Source of the DNA: Endothia cerciana
Lineage: Eukaryota > Ascomycota > Sordariomycetes > Diaporthales > Cryphonectriaceae
Assembly: GCA_026119935.1 (NCBI GenBank)
Contig: JALRMH010000016.1
Coordinates: forward strand, 310,001 to 374,000
Length of the DNA stretch: 64,000 bases
Direction of reading: 5' to 3'
Both the position numbers and the translations under genes were made by a program. This document shows positions 10,085 through 21,206 of this stretch, in pieces; position 1 is the stretch's first letter, and the number at the start of each line of letters is the position of its first letter. A model generated the notes under the pieces. The model worked only from the letters and a program-made list of their open reading frames with translations, was not told the DNA's origin and did no database searches.

Positions 10085-11075
10085 ATGCCGCAAACCTCAC
10101 AGAGTTAATGCAGTGGCTCGTACAGATCTATGCACCCGTCCAGCAGGACCTGACATCTGTCGAAAGAATAGCCGAGTACAATTCAGTTGAGCAGGAGACT
10201 ACTGGATCAATACAGGGATATACTTCGCAGGGTGTACCAGATGACTGGCCAACACAAGGCGGCGTGAGATTCTACGAGTTTACCGCTCACTATGGCCTAC
10301 GTCTTGAACCAGTTCTTCGCGGCATCAACTTCGAGGCCAAGCCCGGCGAGCGAGTGGCCATAGTCGGCCGTACTGGTGCCGGCAAGTCTTCCATGGCGTT
10401 AGCACCCCTGCGAGTATTGGAGGCGGACAGCAATAACGGAGGCCGGATCGAGATAGACGGAGTCAACATCGCCGCCGTCAAACTGGCCAGGCTTCGAGGC
10501 AAGGCCCGTCACCATGATACCTCAGGAGCCGCAGCTCTTCGAAGGCAGCGTGTGCACCAACCTGGATCCACTGGGTCAACACAGCGCCTCTGAGATCCTG
10601 GACATACCGCGTTCCATGCGGCCTCGGCCGCACGCTGATGCCTCCGATCTGCCCCTGGAGCTATCCCAGCCCGCGAACGCCCTGTCGCGCGGCCAGCACC
10701 AGCTCCTATGCGTTGCACGTGGCATGATAAGGAGCCTTGCGTGTTGGTGCTCGATGAGGTCATGGCAAATGTCGACCACACTGCAGATGTCGCCATCCAG
10801 GCTGGGCTGCGAAGCCAGGTCGCTGCCGGGACGACAATCATTACGATAGCCCATCGCTCGTTGACGATTGCGGACATAGTCCGCAATCGTTGTCCTTGAC
10901 GCAGGTCAGGTGGTAGAGCAGGGTTCTGTGAAGGAGCTTCTTCAGCATGATGGGGACGACGCTGTGTTTTGGCGACTGTGCGAGGAGCCGGGGCACCTTG
11001 TCGGAAATTCAGAATGCAGCCAGGTGAACGCTTGTGAAGCTTGGACTATGGATTGTGGACGGGCTGGAACTTTCG
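10085..11075 (+). pseudogene. Remnant of an ABC-C (MRP-type) transporter, C-terminal nucleotide-binding domain only
   Basis: The segment encodes the end of the second membrane domain (LMQWLVQIYAPVQQDLTSVE) and NBD2. Visible parts are Walker A GRTGAGKSS (about 10362-10390), the Q-loop MIPQEPQLFEGS, the signature-like ALSRGQHQLLCVARG and Walker B VLVLDEVMANVDHTAD, then the H-loop TIAHR and the tail VLDAGQVVEQGSVKELLQ. These lie in three frames: a shift near 10505, one near 10735 and one near 10885. The canonical LSxGQ motif is kept as LSRGQ. Everything upstream of the last membrane helix, over 1,000 residues in a full ABC-C protein, is absent. It is a dead 3' fragment. The UstYa-family gene lies to the left and a sulfotransferase-like gene to the right. 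Confidence 0.88.
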
Positions 11076-11329
11076 AATCTTGATTAGAGCACAGAGCAAG
11101 TGAACTTGCTTGACGTCTGATTACCCTAGTGGTCAGCAGAGTTGGATGCAGGTGCGTCTGTAGGCAAGCGAGCACGTCAAAGGGGCAGTCAAAAATGTTG
11201 TGCAACAGATGGCACTTGGAGAAAGAAAATATCTGCTCACACTTGAAAACTCTGGGTACGGGCTATGGTTGTTGCTAGCTCCATCAAACTGGGATAATGA
11301 TGCTGCAACAGCAAGATACCATTCGGCCT

Positions 11330-12151
11330 TCATGATTCCTGAGCCTTGACAAGGGCCACAGCACCATGTGGCAACATTACGCCAATCTTCAGCACAGCCC
11401 ACAGTACCACAGCCAGCCCGACCCAGTGCAAGAGGCCCCTTGCGAGGATGAACCTCTTGACCATCTTCATGCTCTTCTGGTCGTTCATCCTGGGGTACTC
11501 TATACTCGGCACTTGCTTCCCCAAAAGTTCACAAAGTGGCGCCCATCCATCTTCTGCCATGAACTCTAGGACTTGCCGCCCCCTCTTCTTCGCCTCATCC
11601 CTTACCCACTCATTATGCTTCTCGTAGATCCCCTGATCACGGAAGGTATACCCCCAACGCCCCATAAACAGGTCATCCGTCGCCTTCATCATCCGCATCA
11701 TCGCACGGTCGCTCTGCACGAGGAACGTCGCGGCCCAGAAGCCCCAGCTGTCGAAGAACCGCAGCCCCTCCCCGAAGCTCCGGTGCCAGTCGGCGGCGCC
11801 GCCCTTGCGCGTGTTCAGGATGACCACCGCATCGGGGAACATGTCCATCAGGTCGTCCGCGAAGACGATGCTCGGGAAGTCGGCAACGGCGCCGAAGCCC
11901 GCGAAGAGCTGGGAGAGGATCATGCGGCGCTTGGCAGTGTCGTGCTCGAGGATGGCGGCCGTGACAAGCCGCTGGCGCTCGGCGGACGGTTGGACGTGCG
12001 CCATGTGCATGCATGGTGCGTAGCCCAGTGTCTCGAGGGCGGACTGGAGGGACGAGGTCGCGCACCGCGGGAGGCCGAGGGCGAGGACGCGGGGGTGGAC
12101 GGTGGTGTTGACGTCCTTGGGGGCGAGGGTGTCGTGAACGAAGCGGACCAT
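11330..12151 (-). CDS. Sulfotransferase-family (Sulfotransfer_4-like) protein with C-terminal membrane anchor
   Basis: Single-exon gene, 273 aa from the ATG at 12151 (MVRFVHDTLAPKDV). An in-frame TTG further upstream is not preferred. The N-terminal loop VLALGLPRCATSSLQSALET (about residues 21-41) matches the 5'-phosphosulfate (PAPS) binding loop of sulfotransferases, and VVILNTRKGGAADWHRSF matches the 3'-phosphate strand region with Arg and Ser (family-typical R..D.W..S). C-terminal residues of about 243-266 (LHWVGLAVVLWAVLKIGVML) form one hydrophobic helix, so the enzyme is probably membrane-tethered. Fungal relatives are often mislabelled as NAD-dependent epimerases. Acceptor substrate unknown. 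It lies beside the ABC-C remnant and 2.5 kb from the UstYa-family gene. Confidence 0.82.
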   Translation of the reverse strand: MVRFVHDTLAPKDVNTTVHPRVLALGLPRCATSSLQSALETLGYAPCMHMAHVQPSAERQRLVTAAILEHDTAKRRMILSQLFAGFGAVADFPSIVFADDLMDMFPDAVVILNTRKGGAADWHRSFGEGLRFFDSWGFWAATFLVQSDRAMMRMMKATDDLFMGRWGYTFRDQGIYEKHNEWVRDEAKKRGRQVLEFMAEDGWAPLCELLGKQVPSIEYPRMNDQKSMKMVKRFILARGLLHWVGLAVVLWAVLKIGVMLPHGAVALVKAQES

Positions 12152-13581
12152 GGCTGCGGTGTCGAGGCTGTGCAGCTGTCTACCGGAAAATGATGTGAGA
12201 GTCGATGGGAGACTCGATGGATGTGTCTGAGACTTCAAGGTTGAAACAGACAAAATAGTCGCACAGACTCAGCAGTTCGGTCTATAGCCGAATGTACACT
12301 CGCTTGAACAAGACATCTTGGGTATCCCCACGCATTTATATATTGCACTCCCTCAGTAAGTCAGACCGAGATTGTTACCCTTATAGGTGATTATGGACTA
12401 TATCGAATTTTCGGGCGCAAGACGTTCGGTCCCGAGTGGTCGCCCGGGATCCTGGTCCCATGGCCGCTGATGTACCTGAGGATCCCAATAGCTTCCATGT
12501 CTTTTTGAGGGGGTACTGACATGCCCGTACTGACACCTGGTATTCCTCTTATTTGTCCAATTAGTTGACATCGTACCGACGCCTTTTGTATGTTCGGCAC
12601 CGTGACCTGGCATGGGGTGCCAGCCTTGACGCATTCGAGGTCCAATAGTCGCTGGCTCGCCTTTCATCTGAAAGAAGACCGACGTCCCTATGCGCCTTGA
12701 ATGAAGCCAGCCTGTCAGGTTGCTGATACCAGGATGGAAGGAGCAGCAGGAGCCGTGGTAGAGAGTACTAATCTTGAGCTCATCTAGCAGCAGGCCGAAG
12801 GCGCTTCTCGACCTCAACGAGCTCTGTCTGGAGAACCTGTCCAGATGCACGCCAAGAAACGTCGTTTTCCCTCGAATACCAACCGTGGGGAACTCCGTTG
12901 CTTGCCCGGGTCGTCCTTCAAGGCGTCGAGGGTCTGTGAGCGATGCTTGGTCGAGTTCCGTAGACGGAAGAGCAAGCTGGTACGTGGAGCCACCTCCGGC
13001 CACAGGCTAGCAAAATCTCAGACGACAAGGCCGTGTTTGGCAGTGAACCGACACCCGAACTGCATCTCCGGAGGATCACAAGATTTAGAGGCGTCCATTA
13101 GAAGGCTGCATTATTAAAAGGCCAAGATGCGCAAGTGCTGCTAGATGCCGCCGTGGGACGTGGGCGACGGTGAGATGGCTTAAATAAGCCTCACCCATTG
13201 GATTGTGGTCTCTGAAACATGACAGACAGTTCAGCACGGTGAGCTTCTGCGAAGCACAAGCTTGCTCAGCCCACGTAGCCCGGATGTTTTGCCCTGTCAT
13301 CTCCGAGCAGGTACTCTGATGTCCATCTCCAGCTCGCAAGGAAGTCCGCTTCCTCAAGATTTTGGACGTTCTTTTCATATCGAGAGCGGCCGAGCTGCCC
13401 GGTGAGGCGCCGGACCAGGTGAAAGTCAGGACTGGAGATGTCCGTCTCCTGACAGCGACGCCAGGGTCAAGACATTGCACTGGTTCGGTCGATTATCAGG
13501 TCCGCTGCAGCGGACAACACAGTCTCTGTCCAACGCATGTCGTCTTCGACCAAACTTTGGATCGCGGTTGGCTGGTGATAT
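12152..13581. other. Intergenic, no supported gene
   Basis: About 1.4 kb between two minus-strand genes. A 200-codon minus-strand frame (12398-13003) and a plus-strand frame at 12845-13117 were examined and not accepted. No repeats or RNA genes are seen. Confidence 0.5.
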
Positions 13582-14256
13582 TCATAAGGCCGGGCGGGAT
13601 ATCGTCAAGGATTGCCCGTCTACAGAAGGGGCGTCGAAATCATGCCCTACCGGTCTAATGTCCTTGCAGTGACCCAATACTTTCTCTTCTGGCACCACGG
13701 CCCTCATTTTCGAGCCTTCTGTCAGCGTGGGTGATTTCGGTTCTTCTGTGTGACTCTGTAGGGCGGAGAAAACGGTAGGCGATAGCTGAGCTGAAGACGA
13801 CATCAGAGCCGCAAGGCCATAGTTCTGGACCGGGATTTCTGTCCGAACCCGCGGGCGCGGCCTAGTCGTGGCTGCTGACGAAACGACACTCGCAACTCCC
13901 GGATCAACAATGGCCGGTCCCTGATGGGCCAATGACTCTTCAATGGGCCCTAATCGTTCCAGGTATTCCCTCCGGATCTTGAGTTTCGCCTGTTTGTAAT
14001 ATACGAAATTATAATAGATCCACATGAGAACGGCGATGGCGAAGGTAGCGCCGATTGCAAGTCCGACGATGCTTGCCGTCGTGAAACCACCGTGGCCATC
14101 ATCGTCACTGTCTTGTGAGGCCGTATCGACTGGGCAGGCAGATGTTGAACAACGGCGATATCTGTCGAGAACTGGACGTGCTCCGGCTACCGCAATATGG
14201 GAGGAAGAGACCAGTAGTCCGATGGCGAAGGAGTCCAGAACCGGCCCGCGGGCCAT
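13582..14256 (-). CDS. Hypothetical single-pass membrane protein
   Basis: Single-exon frame of 224 aa from the ATG at 14256. The N-terminus (VLDSFAIGLLVSSSHIAVAG) could be a signal sequence, followed by a short extracellular segment with two Cys (CSTSACPVD) and an Asp/Gly/Ser stretch. A strong membrane helix lies at about residues 62-83 (ASIVGLAIGATFAIAVLMWI). Basic and Tyr-rich residues follow directly (YYNFVYYKQAKLKIRREYLE), as expected for a cytosolic juxtamembrane region, then a Ser/Thr/Pro-rich tail of about 120 aa. This layout is common in fungal receptor-like or wall-sensor-like proteins, but no family is recognised. Intron-less and without a known motif, so the model itself could be wrong at either end. 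Confidence 0.55.
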   Translation of the reverse strand: MARGPVLDSFAIGLLVSSSHIAVAGARPVLDRYRRCSTSACPVDTASQDSDDDGHGGFTTASIVGLAIGATFAIAVLMWIYYNFVYYKQAKLKIRREYLERLGPIEESLAHQGPAIVDPGVASVVSSAATTRPRPRVRTEIPVQNYGLAALMSSSAQLSPTVFSALQSHTEEPKSPTLTEGSKMRAVVPEEKVLGHCKDIRPVGHDFDAPSVDGQSLTISRPAL

Positions 14257-16452
14257 CGCTGGCGATCAGATCACCTGTATACCGGCTTGTGATGGCGCCT
14301 GAGGATGTCGAGAGAGCGACAGCTCACAAGGCAGTGGCATTGAACAGCATTGACGCTCTATGTAAGCTAGTCGTGCGGTAACGCAGCGAGTTGCCATCTA
14401 TCAAGCGTCTCTTGAGTTTCCACAGCACAGGGCAAGATTTTGGTCCGGAGTTAATACAGACTGTCTTTCTCCGGGGGGCGCGGTGGTGAGCTTGGAATAC
14501 CAATCAAGAGTTACGGTGGTGTCTCAACCCTACCTCTGAAGGACAAGGGAGGTTGCAAGAAGGCATGGAGATGCGTTCCTCATCTCGTTATCATCGAGAG
14601 CGGGAGAGAAGATGCAGCGAAACAAGATTCTTTTAGCTGCGGACATGATCCTGCAGTTCCGGCTCGTGATGGTGAGGGGCGTGACCTGCCAGAAGGAGGT
14701 TAGAGGGGCCGAAAGAGCCCGCACGAGCTCCCTCGCAAGGCCTGCCAATCAGCAGGAGACGGTGAGGATGGAAGCATCCCAGACTGCTTCTAGAAGAGTG
14801 CTGGCCAGGTAGTATTGAAGCTCCCGCGCAGGACCTGCAGGCCTGATGATCGGGGAACCTCTGGCCCACCCTCCGAGCTCGAGGACCTGAGGGGGAATAG
14901 GGCTGACTTCGTGGAGGGTATACGGTGAAGCACCTGCCTGGTCAGGCGCGATGTGCAACGCCAATCATACACCCAAAAGCAGTCATTCACACCCGAGCAT
15001 TGGAAGTCCCCGTCGGCTGTTCGAAGACTGGTGGGGGCCAGAACGAACCCTATTATTTCCTTGATAGCGTTGTATTGGGTGTTAGCCGCTCGGAAGCCTC
15101 CCGTGATGTCCCAATCGCGCAGTCACAGATGTCAGAGAGCATCGTACTGGTCGTGAGGGTCACCGCCCATATCGATAGACGGGCACCTAGGCGCAACCTG
15201 CGGGTTGGTCACAGCGCATCTGGTGATGGTGGGGCTGAACGACGCCATCGCAGAGGCGACAGCTTTTGTGAGGCCATCATCAGTGAGAAGGGACGAGAGA
15301 CCACGAATTTCGAAAGGCAGTGTTGTGTCCGACTGGAGTGAGTGCCGGAGAAATAAGTTGAATCCTTCCGCTGATACTACCGGCGGTCCACTGCATGGCT
15401 GAGGTTGAAGGAGGTTGTCGAAGTTGGCTGGCACGCTGGCACGCTGGCTCACTTGGGCTGGGGCCACTTTGGTAACATGTCAGGGTGGGCCGGCGCAGAG
15501 GGTCCGAGAGGGCTCACGTTCTCTTACCACGTAGTACAGTAAGTAGGCTCTGGCTCTACCCAGCGGCTCCTCAGGTTGGCGTGGCACTGGTGGCACAGCC
15601 TCTTATTCAGCCAGCGCGGAGATGGCACGAGCCGCCCGGATAATGCGACACATCTCACACCAAACCCCTCCCACACTCCTTCTAGGCAGAACATCTCTCC
15701 TCTCCCATTCTTCCCACCTCCAACCAACCTCCGCCATCTCATCATCGCCAGATTCGAGGTTCGCGAACAGAGGCAGACCCCCCGGCATTGCTCGCGCTGT
15801 CGACGCCGTTCAGCCAGGCCGGTCTTTGATCTCCAGCAGATTGATTCAGATTGACATTGAGGGATCCGCCGTCGGTGGACCCTATCCTGTCTAGCGGGCA
15901 TAAGCCCAACTAAGGCCCCGAAATAGCAGTGGCCCAGACGTCATCCCTCACTGCTTGGCCGCCTGGACACAGAGGCCGTCGAAACGGGAGACAAAAGGGA
16001 CCATCACCGAGACATTCATCCCATCCTGAAGCATCATCCATAACCTTTTTTTTTATTTTTTGGTTTTTTTTTTTGGTTTTCTTTTTACCTGCTGGGTCTC
16101 TCGTCGCAAACATGACCTGGGAACTCACACGCCGTCGCTTTATACGAGCGATCAACAGCAAATACATTTATGATCGCATCGTAAGTCTCCCTGTGCCCTC
16201 CAGCCTCAGTCTGACCCGTCTGGAAATTGCAGTCCGAGTGTCCTGTCGCCTCCTGTGGACCATGAACTCCGTCCACCTTGACCCGGTGTCGTCATGCCCT
16301 CTTCCAACTCCCACCTCGACGATCATCAACGGTCAACCCTCATCCACTCGCTGGTGCCCAAACATAACACAACCTTAATTCGGACACATTTACTGATTCT
16401 CCTCTTGCTGCCGACCTAGCCACTCCTCCACGCCATCATCTTCCTAATCGAA
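14257..16452. other. Long intergenic region, no supported gene
   Basis: About 2.2 kb. Short frames of 60-140 codons occur on both strands without family resemblance. A T-rich tract (TTTTTTTTTATTTTTTGG...) lies at 16048-16085, in what is probably the promoter or leader of the Mpv17-family gene. Confidence 0.5.
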
Positions 16453-17341
16453 ATGACTATCGTCGCACGGCTGGTGTCTAGGTACAATGCCTACTACAGC
16501 GAACGCCCTGGTATGTTTGACTCCCGGATTGCGACGTCGTATTCGTCGAAACCTCCCTCGGTCTCCAGATCGTCGATGCGCTTCCAGGATGCACATTGCA
16601 ATGCTGATGCTGGTGACCTGCAGTCCTCACCATGATGGTGACCAACGCCGTCCTGGGAGGCATAGCCGACACCGTCGCCCAGTCCATCACCGCCATCCGC
16701 GAGCGCTCCCTCAGGAAGCGGTTCCCCACCGCCCGCGACGACACCATCGCCTTCGAGCTCGGCGCCAAGGACCCCTTCACCGAGCGCGAGCTGATCCCCG
16801 AGTCCAAGCAGCTGCCTCCGCCCTTCGACTTCGAGCGGCTGACGAGGTTCATGGCCTACGGTTTCGGCATGGCCCCCATACAGTTCAAGTGGTTCAAGTT
16901 CCTGGAGAAGACGTTCCCCATCACCAAGACCGCGGCCTTCGGACAGGCCATGAAGAGGGTCGCCTTTGACCAGCTTATCTTCGCCCCCCTGGGCCTCGTC
17001 TGGTTCTATACCGCCATGACCGTTGCCGAGGGTGGTGGCCGACGTGCTGTCTACACCAAGCTTCGGGACATGTACGTCCCGACGCTCAAGGCCAACTATG
17101 CTGTCTGGCCTGCGGTGCAGGTCATCAACTTTCGTCTGATGCCTGTCCAGTTCCAGCTTGTGAGTAGTCCTTCGAAGGCCGACGGCATTGTGGGGAATTG
17201 CTCTGCTGACCTTAGTCCTTACAGCCTTTCGTATCCACCGTCGGTATTGCATGGACTGCCTACCTGTCCCTCACGAACGCTGCCGAGGACGCGGCCCAGC
17301 CCATTGCTGCTTCAAACAATCCCAACATCCGCTTGGAGTAG
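16453..17341 (+). CDS. Mpv17/PMP22-family membrane protein
   Basis: Member of the Mpv17/PMP22 family of small multi-pass proteins of the inner mitochondrial or peroxisomal membrane. Exons are 16453-16510, 16624-17159 and 17225-17341; product 236 aa. The start MTIVARLVSRYNAYYSERP followed across intron 1 by VLTMMVTNAVLGGIADTVAQ is the classic family opening (short helix, then W/YxxxLxxxPxxTxxxTxGxLxxxGDxxxQ-like). The C-terminal signature spans intron 2: NFRLMPVQFQL then PFVSTVGIAWTAYLSLTN, preceded by VWPAVQV. An insert of about 55 polar residues (about 35-85) between helix 1 and the conserved GFGMAPIQFKWFKFLEK makes it longer than Sym1. A second family member lies at 59288-60126. Confidence 0.92.
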
Positions 17342-18478
17342 ATATACTGCGCAACGCACAGACAATGATTGTTTATCTTTGCGTTACTGGCTATGATCAG
17401 CAATGAATCATAGACTTGGGGCCTTGTCTCTTGGGCATCATCTTTGGCGCTGGCATGATTTCCGGTGGTCTTCCCCGGGTCCTGTATGTATACTCAGTCT
17501 ATTCGGGTTACAAGGCGTTGGTAAACCGTCCTGCTTGGGTGGGTTTGATGGTCAAATACATACGGTATACATGGCCTGGCTGCCAATGGTGACACTCGCC
17601 CGTCGTGTTGTTAAGGGTTCTGCTGCGAGAGATGACGATGTACTTGTAGTACGTGGAAGGCTCTTGTTATGAATAGCTTCAAGATTGGCGGCGAGTCAAG
17701 CCGTGGCTCTGTGGTCTCAACATCGAGATGCCGAGTAACACCCGCATCTCAGACCAGATATCAAGTCCAGACTGAAATGTAGCCACTCAATACCGAGCAC
17801 GTAGCTGGAGGTATGCGAGTCAAGAAACATGAGATATGACCAACCGGATAGGAAGATCAGGCTCTTGTTACAACCTGATCCAAAAGTTTATCGAGGCTCG
17901 TAAAAGTTATTCGGGTGAAGGCCAGGTCTCTGAATACACAGACACTGATGTGATAATTACTCCCCGAGACGGCAGTGCGCGTTGGGGGTTTCTTCAAGAT
18001 CCCCTGAGGCTTCTGACAGGTGATCCTGACATCGGCATCTTTCCGGCCCTTCGAGAACGATGTCAGTCATCGACCGATAGCCCGTCGGTTCGCTCGGCCG
18101 AACACGAGATCGGACAGGTCCACGTCTTGAAACCTCTGCTCCGGAACCTCCTGATCTCCATGTCAACGGCGAGAAATACCGCGGCGAGAAGATCAGCTGA
18201 GGACGGCAGCGCACCACCCACCCTTCTCGCGAGCGCGACCCGACGTCACTAAGGGGAGGCTCCACTGGGGAACGACCCCGCCCCCACTATACATAACAAA
18301 CCTCTCCTGCGCTTTTTCTGACAGCCGATGTACTGTGGCTATCACCTCCCGCCCTGCCCCGATCAGTTCCTCTCCCCAAAGACACAAGCCGAACCACACC
18401 CGTGCGAAACTACGCATATATTCCCAGCTTCAGAGGTGTCCCTGTTCCTCGATTGATACCCCTACAAACCTAGTCAAG
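17342..18478. other. Intergenic upstream of PGK1
   Basis: About 1.1 kb. No gene is supported. The right part contains the PGK1 promoter, described separately; the rest shows nothing I recognise. Confidence 0.55.
18230..18478 (+). promoter_or_regulatory. Probable PGK1 core promoter and leader
   Basis: Upstream of a strongly expressed glycolytic gene. It contains CGACGTCAC (18241 region, ATF/CRE-like), AAGGGGAG (STRE-like), a CCCCGCCCCC box at about 18277-18286 and a TATA-like TATACATAA at about 18288-18296. Pyrimidine-rich blocks (CTCTCCTGCGCTTTTTCTG; CACCTCCCGCCCTGCCCCG) follow, as is common near transcription starts of fungal glycolytic genes. Site identities are by eye. Confidence 0.4.
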
Positions 18479-20068
18479 ATGTCTCTGGCCAGCAAGCTCT
18501 CCATCACTGATGTCGACCTCAAGGGCAAGCGAGTCCTCATCCGGGTGAGTTGCATCGGCTGATCCGGCTAGTCCTCTTGGCTGCGATGCTTCTGGCTTCT
18601 GCACGCTGCACCTAGAGCTCTGGGGGATGAGGTCTCAGGAGGCCTGCTCTCCAGCGGCGTCCTCGGACTCTTGACCCTGCTCTCGGTTGTTTTACGCTGC
18701 AGGCGCGCCACGCTCAGGAGCCAGAGGCTGGAGCTCCCTGGACTGGGAGGCTATTCAGGCTCCCCGAACAGATCGTCCTAGCTAGAGGAAATTACTGATA
18801 ACAGCTTCTCCGGTATCAGGTCGACTTCAACGTGCCCCTCGATGCCGACAAGAAGGTGACCAACAACCAGCGTATCGCGGGTGCCGTCCCGACCATCAAG
18901 TATGCCATCGACAACGGCGCCAAGGCCGTGGTCCTCATGTCCCACCTGGGCCGGCCCAACGGCACTCCCAACCCCAAGTACAGCCTGCAGCCCGTCGTCC
19001 CCGAGCTCGAGAAGCTGCTGGGCAAGCCCGTCACCTTCGCCCCCGACTGCGTCGGCTCGGAGGTCGAGGCCATCGTCAACAAGACCGAGGGCGGCGGCGT
19101 GGTCCTGCTGGAGAACCTGCGTTTCCACATTGAGGAGGAGGGATCTGCCAAGGACAAGGATGGCAACAAGACTAAGGCGGATAAGGAGAAGGTTGTGGAG
19201 TTCAGGAAGGGCCTGACTGCTCTGGGTGATGTCTACATCAGTAAGACTTGGCCCCAGACCCCTTGAGTATTTGGACCATGTGCTAATAAAAATCTGTACA
19301 GACGACGCCTTCGGCACTGCCCACCGTGCTCACTCTTCCATGGTTGGCGTGGACCTCCCGCAGAAGGCAGCCGGTTTCCTCATGAAGAAGGAGCTCGACT
19401 ACTTTGCAAAGGCCCTGGAGGAGCCCCAGCGACCCTTCCTCGCCATCCTGGGCGGTGCCAAGGTTTCAGACAAGATCCAGCTGATCGACAACCTGCTGGA
19501 CAAGGTGAACACGCTGGTGGTATGCGGCGGCATGGCCTTCACCTTCAAGAAGACCCTGTACAACGTGCCCATCGGCACCTCCCTCTTCGACGAGGCCGGC
19601 GCCAAGACGGTACCCCAGCTGATGGAGAAGGCCAAGAAGAACGGCGTCAAGGTTGTGCTGCCCGTCGACTACATCACTGCCGACAAGTTCGACGCCAACG
19701 CCAACATTGGCAAGGCGACGGACGCCGAGGGTATCCCCGAGGGCTGGATGGGTCTGGACTGCGGCGAGGAGTCCGTCAAGCTGTACAAGGAGGCTATCGA
19801 CAACGCCAAGACGATCCTGTGGAACGGGCCGGCGGGCGTGTTCGAGTTCGACAAGTTCGCCAACGGCACCAAGGCCACGCTCGATGCCGCCGTGGCTGCG
19901 GCGCAGGGCGGTAAGATTGTCATTATCGGTGGTGGTGATACAGCGACTGTGGCGGCCAAGTACGGTGTTGAGGACAAGCTGTCCCACGTCTCGACGGGTG
20001 GTGGCGCCAGCCTGGAGCTGCTCGAGGGCAAGGAGCTGCCTGGTGTGACGGCGCTGTCGAGCAAGTAA
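18479..20068 (+). CDS. PGK1: 3-phosphoglycerate kinase
   Basis: Glycolytic and gluconeogenic enzyme of the cytosol: 1,3-bisphosphoglycerate + ADP to 3-phosphoglycerate + ATP. Exons are 18479-18544, 18820-19240 and 19302-20068; 417 aa, the normal length. Diagnostic blocks: RVDFNVPLDADKK across intron 1 (substrate-binding RxDxNxP), SHLGRPNGTPNPKYSL, VLLENLRFHIEEEG, NDAFGTAHRAHSSMVGV across intron 2, LAILGGAKVSDKIQLIDNLL, WNGPAGVFEFDKFANGT and the nucleotide-binding IIGGGDTATVAAKYG followed by HVSTGGGASLELLEGKELPG. Intron 1 is long (275 nt), which is usual for highly expressed fungal genes. Codon use is strongly C-ending, more so than in neighbours. Convergent with SEM1. Confidence 0.98.
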
Positions 20069-20661
20069 GTCTGCACTCTCGAGGCGAGCGGCTAGGTCAG
20101 CCCTGCGGAGGACACGCTGATGAGGGTCCGACCGGAAGATTGGGAAAAGGCATCGCTAGTCTTTAGTTTGCGAGTCATAGGAGACAAGAAAATCTAAAAT
20201 GACGCTCAAATCAACCATGGCATGCTCGCGCCTCGTTCGAGAACGTCCCTAGAAACGAGCACAGCAAGCCGCACCTTTTGGATATCGGATTTCATTTCTC
20301 ATCAAGGCAGTCTATGCACCGAATAAGTGACCCTGTCCTTCTAAGCATCTGATCGAGAGCCTCTGCTCGCTTTGATTCCGGATGCATGTCACAAGGCCGC
20401 ATATCGAATAATACCAGGTGGCTCGTCCTTATGGACATTCTGCCGATTGGATGTAGCTCGGTATCAGTATACATCTGCCCCTGCGGATGACCAGGTATGC
20501 CCTTTTCCTCCTGCGCCTTATCATCCCTGATTCCGCGAGGCCTCGCTATCGCTCGAGCAGGGTGTTGTGGCGCCCATACTGGACCCATACTGGAGCTGTC
20601 TGCCGCCACCACGTGCTATGGGCACAGTACGGTCGACATCGCGGCCGGGATCGTGGGGACC
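20069..20661. other. Intergenic between convergent PGK1 and SEM1
   Basis: About 590 nt of 3' flanking DNA for both genes. No gene or notable repeat is seen. Confidence 0.55.
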
Positions 20662-21206
20662 CTACCGGCGCTTCGAGGTCTCGACTTTCTTGTGCTCCTC
20701 CCTGTGGATCGATTGCGGTCAGTCACACATCCCATCCCTTGAGTAGTCGTCTGACTGCGAGGTGTATGTATATCACGGCGGGCGGGCCGTCCGAAGCCAT
20801 TCCGCAAACAGGGGGCCTGCACGAATTGCAGTATGGTTTACATACTTGAGCTGCTTCGAGAAGTCATCGCTCGTGTCGTCGTCATCCCAAGACTCCTCCC
20901 ACAGGTGCTTCGTCGTCTCGCCGCTGTTCGCGGCCTCGGTCTCCTCCGCGGGCCAGTCTGTGCGGTCATGTGTTAGCCAGGAGATATGGACCGCCGACGG
21001 CCCTGTCATCGCCATCGTCGAGATTTGTGAGGGTCTTGGGAGGAGGCCATGGAGAGATAAAAATGTCTTTGCTTACCCTCGACAGGGAAGTCCTCAAACT
21101 CGTCGTCCTCCTCCAGCGCGATCTTCTTGGTGGTGCCATCGGGCTTGCCAGCCTCGTTGGAGGGGGCGGGTTGGTTGTCTTTTTGGGGGGCGGCGGAGGA
21201 TGCCAT
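20662..21206 (-). CDS. SEM1: 26S proteasome complex subunit Sem1/Dss1
   Basis: Small acidic subunit of the 19S proteasome lid; Dss1 proteins also serve in TREX-2 mRNA export and in recombination complexes. Three exons on the minus strand, 21206-21077, 20957-20846 and 20701-20662, give 93 aa. The protein has a polar N-terminus (MASSAAPQKDNQPAPSNEAG), the acidic core LEEDDEFEDFPVEDWPAEET across intron 1, the second core HLWEESWDDDDTSDDFSKQL and a basic helix KEEHKKVETSKRR across intron 2. The paired acidic-Trp-Phe motifs are the hallmark of the family, and length is normal. The third exon is only 40 nt and was found by looking for the conserved K-E-E-basic ending; its acceptor is CCACAG with a TGTGACTGACC branch region. 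Divergent from IML2. Confidence 0.93.

Noticed and set aside
12398..13003. Minus-strand open frame of about 200 codons
   Set aside because: Mixed composition with no recognisable motif, hydrophobic core or conserved block, and no ATG context or splice signals. Probably chance.
12845..13117. CERC...RRRKSK pattern resembling a Zn2Cys6 DNA-binding domain
   Set aside because: Only the first two cysteines match; the third Cys after the basic stretch is Leu, and the later Cys are wrongly spaced. No downstream regulator domain is seen.
18778..19987. Minus-strand open frames over PGK1
   Set aside because: Shadows of the strongly biased PGK1 coding sequence, without independent support.
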